DNA from: Coprinopsis marcescibilis
Taxonomy: Eukaryota; Basidiomycota; Agaricomycetes; Agaricales; Psathyrellaceae
Assembly (NCBI GenBank): GCA_004369085.1
Contig: ML210411.1
Coordinates: 9,708-33,428 of the forward strand
Direction: 5' to 3'
Length of the DNA: 23,721 nucleotides
Positions 17,822 to 23,721 of this stretch are shown here, one piece after another; position 1 is the stretch's first letter; each line of letters begins with the position of its first letter. The notes under the pieces are model-generated. The model made no database searches, was not told where the DNA came from, and saw only the letters and a list, made by a program, of their open reading frames with translations. Both the position numbers and the translations under genes were made by a program.

Positions 17822-20092
17822 TGATCAAATGATGAGGGGTTCCCATGATGCTTTGGATAATGGGTATCCTTCCATTGGACAAGGAACAGATGACCTCTCC
17901 CTCATTTTTTGTGGTTGATAATTGCCTCCACTTCATATTCTTCTTGACCATCGATAAGGTCAGGTGGTGGGGTGGTGTGGGAAGGGCCGTGCATGTCAGT
18001 TTCTATATATGGAGACAGCCATATAGTATGAAAAATGTTGTGAATCTTCCATTGATCTGGTAAGGCAAGGCAATAAGAAACTGGTCCTATGACTTCTGTT
18101 ATTTCAAAGGGTCCTTCCCGTTTTGGTCTTATCTTGTTGGAAAGGTATTGCCTGTTGAGGTTCTTGGCTTCTAGCCATACTTTATCACCAAGTTTGAAGG
18201 GAGTGATGTTGTTTTGTGATCTGTTGATTATCTGATTTCTGGCTAGCTCATGTGTGGCAATTGCTTCTTTTTGAGATAGGGTAAGATCTGTCATTCTTTC
18301 TTCTACTGATGGAATGTTCGATTGTTCAAATGCTTCTGGGATGCCTTGTGGTTGGAGTCCCATGATTAATTCAAATGGCATCTTCTGATTATCTGCATGT
18401 CATCAGTTGTTGTAAGTGAATTTGAGCATAGGAAGATGATCTTTCCAGGTTTTGGGGTGATTCACACAATAGATCCCCAGGTATGTCTGAACTTCTTGGA
18501 GTCCTCGTTCAGAACTTCCATTAGTTTGGGGATGGTAAGCGGTAGAAATTCAGGAATCGATTCCTAGTCTTTTCAAGACTTCTCAATGAGATTTTGCTGT
18601 GAAGTTTGGCCCTCTGTCAGATATGATTCTTTCAGGAATGCCAAACCTTTTGAAGGTTGAGTCAATAATCATTTTTGCTGTAATTTCAGCATTGACTTCT
18701 TTGTTGCAAGGAATGAAAAAATCACCCCTTTAGTAAGTCCTTGATCCACCTGGATCAAGATAGAGTCATATGTCATCCCATTTTCTTTGATAGGTGGTAG
18801 ACCAGACATGAGGTCCATCGTGACAAATGCGAATGGTTGGTGTGATTTTGTTGATTTATTTGGGATGAGGGTCGGTTTCAATGGTCGACGGTTGATCTTG
18901 AATTGTTGACATGTGGTGCACCCTCTGACATAGTCTCGTATGGCTCCTCTTATGCCAGGGAACCAGTAGTTTTGACTGACTTTGTAGAAGGTTTCAAGTT
19001 CTCCTGGATGTCCAGTGAGGATTGGGTCATGGTGATCGCATATGATTTGGCATTGAAGTTCTTGGTTTTGGGGAATGTACATTTTCCCACAAAAGAATAG
19101 TGCCATTTTCCCGTCTTTAGACTCCATGTTCCAGTCTGTCAAGTCCTTCTGTAGTTCAGTTGGAATGTCTTTGTCTTTCAAGAGATCTTGTATCTTGTCC
19201 GCCATTCCAACATCAAAAGTTTCTTCAGGTTGATTCAAGATTTGTGCCAATAGATTGATGTTGATCAATTTCAACTTGACCTCTTTCAGAAATTGTTCTT
19301 CTGAAAGGAGTATCATGTCTTCGTTATTGTGATTGCCGTGTTCCAGGAGATGATCCGGTCATCAGGAGAGTGCGTCTGATTGGACCATTTTGCTTCCAGG
19401 GGTGTAGTTAAATCAATAGTTGAATTCAGTGAGGAATGTGTACCATCTTGCTTGTCGTCAATTTAGTTTCTGTGTTCCCAGAAGTATGAGAGGTTTTTAT
19501 GGTCAGATAATACTTCGATCAGGTGTTGGGCTCCCGTCAAGTAGTGTTGCCATTTGGTAAAGGCTTGGATGAGAGCCAAAAGCTCTTGATTGTATATCTC
19601 GTAGTTGCGTTCAGTTGGCCATAGGGTCTTTGATATAAATGAGACAGGGTGTCGGGCTCCATTTGCATCACATTGAGTAAGGACTGCTCCTGTTGCATAT
19701 TTTGATGCGTTGCATTTGACCTGGAAAGGTTTTTCCAAATTGGGCATGATTAGCACCAGTTGTTCGGTAAATCGTTGTTTCAAAGTGTCAAAAGCGGTTT
19801 GTCATTGTGGGGTCCATTCGAAAAGAACTCCCTTTTGAAGGAGTTCATTCATCAATTTAGTGAGTTCCAAATATCCATGAATGAATCTTTGGTAGAAATT
19901 TCCAAATCCTAAGAAGGATCATACTTGTTTCATGGTTTTTGGGGCAGGCCAGTCTTGAATTCCAGCTTCTTTTTTAGGGTCCATGGAAATTCATCCTTCT
20001 TCAATGATCATGCCAAGGTATTCAATATGGGTTTGACAAAATTGGCATTTTTCTGGTTTCAAGTAGAGATTGTTATCCTTCAGCATCTGAAG

Positions 20093-20266
20093 GGTTTTTC
20101 GCGTGTATTCAATCATCTTTTCCTTTGTTTTAGTAAAGATGAGAATGTTGTCCATGTAAATGATGATGCAGCATCCTTTGGTTTTTCGCGTGTATTCAAT
20201 CATCTTTTCCTTTGTTTTAGTAAAGATGAGAATGTTGTCCATGTAAATGATGATGCAGCATCCTTT
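20093..20266 (-). repeat. 87-bp tandem duplication over the RT active site
   Basis: 20093-20179 and 20180-20266 are identical by eye. The unit is 29 codons and stays in frame, so the RT would carry two successive copies of the segment with YMDN. Absence of differences implies it is younger than most CpG changes in the element, or that it arose during cloning or assembly. Confidence 0.93.
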
Positions 20267-20570
20267 GGTTTTGAGTTTGTTGAAGATGTGATCCATCATT
20301 GCTTGAAATGTTGCTGGGGAATTACACATGCCAAAAACCATAACCGTTGGTTCAAATAGTCCCAAGTTTGTTTTGAATGCCGCTTTCCATTGATCACCAT
20401 CTCTGATCCGAATGTTATTATAGCCCCATCATATGTCCAATTTGGTGAAATACTTCGCTCCTTTTAATTTGTCAAGGAGTTTGGTGATAAGTGGAAGTGG
20501 ATAGGCTTTTTTGATCACCCATTCGTTGAGGTAGCGATAGTCTTGACAGAGTCAAAGAGGTATTTTTACT

Positions 20571-21020
20571 TTTTCGTCAAAAAGAAACCGATTGTTGAAG
20601 ATGGAAAAGTAAAAATAACTGATTCCCTGACTTGAAACCTTGGGACCACAAGATAGAGTTGAAAGACAGCCTCATTCCTAAATCGTTCAAAACATACAAC
20701 CTCACCTTGGATGAACAAAAGGAATTGGAAAAGTTTATTCAGGAAAACCTTGTCAAGACATACATTCGACCCTCGCAATCACCGAATGCCGCTCCCTTCT
20801 TTTCCATCAAAAACAAACCAATTCTTGAAGACAAAAAAGAAGGGAGCAGCATTCGGTGATTGCAAGGGTCAAATGTATGTCTTGACAAGGTTTTCCTGAA
20901 TAAACTTTTCCAATTCCTTTTGTTCATCCAAGGTGAGGTTGTATGTTTTGAACGATTTAGGAATGAGGCTGTCTTTCAACTCTATCTTGTGGTCCCAAGG
21001 TTTTGAGTCAGGGAATTGGT
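20571..21020. repeat. Inverted duplication in the gypsy RT region
   Basis: The plus strand from about 20612 to 20830 encodes the same RT segment (KPWDHKIELKDSLIPKSF to SPNAAPFF) that the minus strand encodes at about 20835-21020, forming arms near 200 bp around a loop of about 30 bases. Further left, 20571-20602 carries, in plus sense, FFVKKKPIVEDGKVKI, the residues that should follow in minus sense; it is bounded by short inverted repeats TATTTTTACTTTT/AAAAGTAAAAATA. The copies differ: the plus copy keeps Arg where the minus copy has TGA. Confidence 0.85.
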
Positions 21021-21825
21021 CAGCCTTCTTTTTGTCAAAAATGTCCATATAGTCATGATATCCTTCCGGTAGCTGTTGTTCCAGAGTGAGGGCCGAGGTA
21101 TCCTCATCAATTGCGAGTTCTTGTGAGATGGTTGATTTAGCCCAAATCCAAATCATTTGAAGATGTGGACTTTCTTTTCCTTGAAAATCTCAAAGAAGGG
21201 CTGTGTCAATTTCCTGATGGGTGGGTTCCAGTTGTTTCTTGTTTTTCTTGATTCGAATGTAATCAAGAATTTTCTTCATGGTTTTCGATGTTTCTTTCTC
21301 TCACCATGAGAGTGTTCCATTTTTCCAGTTAATTAGCAGATTTGTCTTTCAAAGCCAGGGTGCTCCAAGGATGATTTTTTCTTGTCCAAGACCAGTGACA
21401 TAAAATCATTCTTTAAATTGTCTTCTGTGTATTGTGATATGAGCATTGGTGTAGAACTGGATGGTCCCATTTTTGTTCAAGGTACCATCAGCGTTTATGG
21501 CAGGGATTGGGGTGATGAGTTGAGTGAGGGGAATTTTGATTTTTCGTGCATAGTTCTGATCAATAAATTGATTGTCTGCTCTGCAGTCAATGAGTGTGGA
21601 TGTTCCAACATTTTTGGATCCGTTCTTCCCGGCAAATGACAATGAGGTGGGGAAAATCAAAGTCATATTAGATGGGTCGGCATAAAGAACAGATCGTACT
21701 ATCTTAGGAGATGTTACAGTTGGTGTAGATCTCCTCAGGCAAAACCCTCATTCTTCTCGAGTTTGTCTTCAAATTTCTCACATTCTTCAGGGTCCATGTT
21801 GCTAAGTATTTGTTAAACAGATTTT

Positions 21826-23079
21826 AAAGCTGCAGCTCCAGTGTATTTCTTCTTCGTCTCGTTGGGGGTTTCCATGTGGTTTGGGGTTTATTCCTGTCTT
21901 TTGGTTTAGAGGGGCATGCGTTTAAGGCATGTCCTGCCTTGTGGCAAAAGAAGCGCAATCCTTTTCGGATGCATTCCTCTTGTATGGCATCTGTCATTTT
22001 GGGAAGTTGGATGAAGAGTTTCTTCATGTTGAATGAGTCGATATCCATTGGTACCCCATACTCTTTGTTGGTTTTGGCGGTTGTCTTTGAGAAGGATTGA
22101 ATTCCTTTCTTCATAAGTTGAAGAATCCTCTAATCATTGGATACTTTGATGACAGAATTGTACCACATTTTGAGGTCGGTCAGTTTGATGGCTCAGTTCC
22201 AAATCTTCTTGAGTGTGTTGTTGTCAAGAGTACTTCGGAAGATGTTGGTAATGATCTTGTTAGCAGGATCAGCACATCAGCGAGGTCAGGTCAGTAATCA
22301 GTTTCTGCTACTTTGTTTTTAAAGGTGTTGACGAAGTCTTCGCCTGAATCCTTCCACTTTTTCTTGAGATTTTTGAGTTGTTGGAACACAATGTCTGCCT
22401 GCCCTTTTTCGTAGAATGAAGCATTGAGCTTTTTCTTGAAGTTATTCCAAGTTCCTAACATGATCAAATCTCCTTGTTGTGCTTCATTCATAAATGTTTG
22501 TTTCCAGTTGGATGCTGTTCCTCCTATCATATATGAGAGGGTGAAGAGAATCTTCTTGTTGTCGGACCATTTGGGATTGGAAAGGATGTAGAGGACAATC
22601 TCTTCCAGCCATTCTTCATATTTGTCTCTGTTGCCATTGAATTCAGAAGGTTTTTGCATGCCTTTGATTTCTTCATCTTTGTCTTTCTTGGTTGTAGTTT
22701 TTTGTATGGATGGTCCTTCGTCAGCCATGGTTTCTGGTTGATAGTTCACATATTTCTGTTCTTCCTCATAGTTCTGTTGAGCAATTTCTTGCACCTGTTG
22801 TTGTCACGTGTTTTCTTCGTATTGTTTGAAGATTGTTCTTGATGGTTCAATGTTTAATTGAAACTGTTCTTGTTCCAGTGGTGTCGATCCTGTTGGTGTT
22901 GTGTCGGTGTCTTCTTTTTCATATGTAGGATCGTATTCTTGTCAGGTCTTTCCTTTGTCTGAGATTGATTGTTTAATTGTTGATTGATCTATGTCTTTTG
23001 AGTATGGGGTGGAGGTAGTTGGTGGTTCCACCAATCTTCTGGTTGGTCCGACATTTCTGTTTTGTTCGTAGTTGGCCAT
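21826..23079 (-). pseudogene. gag: Gypsy gag relic
   Basis: The minus-strand ATG at 23079-23077 begins MANYEQNRNVGPTRRL. TGA at 22942-22944 and 22804-22806 interrupt an otherwise continuous frame leading into a gag core: PSEFNGNRDKYEEWLEEI, SYMIGGTASNWKQTF, WNNFKKKLNASFYEKGQADI. The frame stops at 22291-22293, and after a frameshift resumes as NKIITNIFRSTL and WYNSVIKVS with two more stops. The zinc knuckle at the C-terminus reads RFFCHKAGHALNAC: Cys, His and last Cys of CCHC are present but Arg sits at the first Cys. It continues towards pol as DPEECEKFEDKLEKNEGF. Gag forms the particle and packages RNA. Confidence 0.8.
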
Positions 23080-23154
23080 TTTGGCAATAGGTCCTCATCC
23101 CAATCGACGAGATTGTGTTTGAGTAGTTTCAATCTTCTGTTACGACACAAGGTG

Positions 23155-23389
23155 AATAGTATGTCTTAGTCTTTTGTTGATAGTTCACAATAGAGTTGAG
23201 AATATAGATCGTCGAGGCAAATGAGTTGGGTTGAGTGAGTCAAGACGAACTAACATCAAGATGATTGAGTATTCGAGTTTCTCTGAGTGAGACGATCTGT
23301 CGACAAGAAGACTAATGAAAGTCTTATTCACAAACTATTGAGTATGAACAAGTGAAATGAGATCGAAACTAAAGTACAACTACCAACTA
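23155..23389 (-). repeat. 5' LTR of the gypsy element, probably truncated
   Basis: It matches the left LTR from AATAGTATGTCTTAG to ACTACCAACTA. Identity stops abruptly at 23389, while the left LTR appears to continue towards a polypurine-like run, so this copy has likely lost about 115 bp of U3. No tRNA primer binding site starting TGG is evident just inside it. Confidence 0.75.
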
Positions 23390-23721
23390 CACCACCATTT
23401 TAAAATGTTGTCACCATGATGTGTGAGTTTGATGTCCGGGGACCTTGCCGACTGATGTTCCGATGACCGCCGTGTGACAACAGTCAGACCTCAACCAAAT
23501 TGATCTCCCGGTGACCTTCACCACGACATCCCTCAAAGCTCGCCACTGGATGTCGCTCAATCTCCGACACCCGAGGGCAACAAAGAAAGTGGTGTATTAC
23601 ATTCTTGAATACAGGGCCGGTTATAAACCAGCAAAATGAAGGAGATCATTGTTTAGATTAGATTGACAAGAAAGTTGAGGGGACAGAAGCCCGTTTGCAT
23701 GGTCTGTACAACATGGAGTTG
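23390..23721. other. CpG-rich flank, no gene recognised
   Basis: This stretch is richer in GC and CpG than the gypsy element next to it, and contains the word ACCTTCACCACGACATCCCT and a TATA-like GGTTATAAACC near 23632. It could be part of another LTR or a repeat running out of the window. No coding frame is convincing. Confidence 0.3.

Larger units (their letters stand above)
17790..21725 (-). pseudogene. pol: Gypsy pol: protease, RT, RNase H, integrase, chromodomain
   Basis: Minus-strand order: protease LIDCRADNQFID (D-C-R codons at 21580-21588, Gly of DxG lost) and IILGAPWL; RT from NLTLDEQKELEKFI (about 20930) through [32 protein letters not shown] and IIIYMDNILIF (YMDD changed to YMDN); RNase [18 protein letters not shown] (Asp to Asn), [11 protein letters not shown]; integrase zinc site HH..C-x2-C (GHPGELETFY, GCTTCQQFK at about 18880-19030), core Asp in VTMDLMSGLP, then ISDRGPNFTA and YHPQTNGSSERG; chromodomain EEYEVEAIINHKK, stop, GRGHLFLVQWKD (about 17800-17945). 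At least ten in-frame TGA codons occur where Arg is expected, for example 17902-17904. RT also holds two rearrangements, listed separately. Confidence 0.88.
15883..23389 (-). mobile_element. Ty3/gypsy chromovirus, degenerate, minus strand
   Basis: Two related direct repeats (15883-16118 and 23155-23389) bound about 7 kb that reads, on the minus strand, gag, protease, RT, RNase H, integrase, chromodomain and an extra frame with zinc knuckles. Protease-RT-RNase H-integrase order is Ty3/gypsy; the chromodomain after integrase marks the chromovirus branch. Many in-frame TGA codons, a frameshift in gag, an 87-bp duplication and an inverted duplication in RT show it is dead. No target duplication is visible, consistent with a truncated right LTR. 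The left end interrupts the coiled-coil relic. Confidence 0.9.

Overview
This window looks like a repeat-rich, heterochromatin-like piece of a basidiomycete genome, probably Agaricomycetes. The inferred introns are 40-70 nt with GT..AG ends. The mobile elements are a fungal-type hAT transposon, a Tad-like LINE with RNase H, and a chromodomain Ty3/gypsy element. I see no intact single-copy host gene. Almost everything recognisable is a transposable element, a relic of one, or a satellite array. There are no rRNA genes, no functional tRNA gene and no CRISPR array.

Layout. 1-138 holds a possible first exon running off the left edge. 230-1110 is a G-rich degenerate minisatellite. 1221-1250 is a perfect 30-bp palindrome. 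1544-1884 is an array of exactly 31 units of 11 bp. 1910-2391 is a CATGG-rich repeat related to 4778-5620. 4407-7198 is a minus-strand LINE relic (RNase H and C-terminal region) broken by two insertions. One is an 843-bp CATGG-rich element with target duplication CCCCAATA. The other is a 242-bp tRNA-like repeat with target duplication CATAG, itself split by a 415-bp solo LTR with target duplication CTATT. A second, uninterrupted copy of the 242-bp repeat is at 2786-3027 and a partial inverted copy at 7199-7312.

7974-12429 is a structurally complete hAT transposon: 8-bp target duplication CACTCACC, near-identical termini, and a 12-exon transposase with a BED finger and hAT dimerisation region, killed by two in-frame TGA codons. 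13303-13955 is a Tc1/mariner-type MITE with TA flanks. 14184-15882 is a two-exon relic of a coiled-coil family that I recall as widespread and uncharacterised in Agaricomycetes. It is cut off by 15883-23389, a minus-strand Ty3/gypsy chromovirus with gag, protease, RT, RNase H, integrase and chromodomain, followed by an extra reading frame ending in zinc knuckles.

The unifying signal is how these genes died. Most nonsense codons are TGA where the family has Arg (CGA), and several catalytic residues are changed by the reciprocal CpG-to-CpA transition: RT YMDD to YMDN, RNase H Asp to Asn, protease DxG to DCR, and hAT RW to CW. This is CpG-directed C-to-T decay on both strands, as expected from DNA methylation followed by deamination, or from a CpG-preferring RIP-like process. 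All assignments are from reading the sequence; no database search was run.
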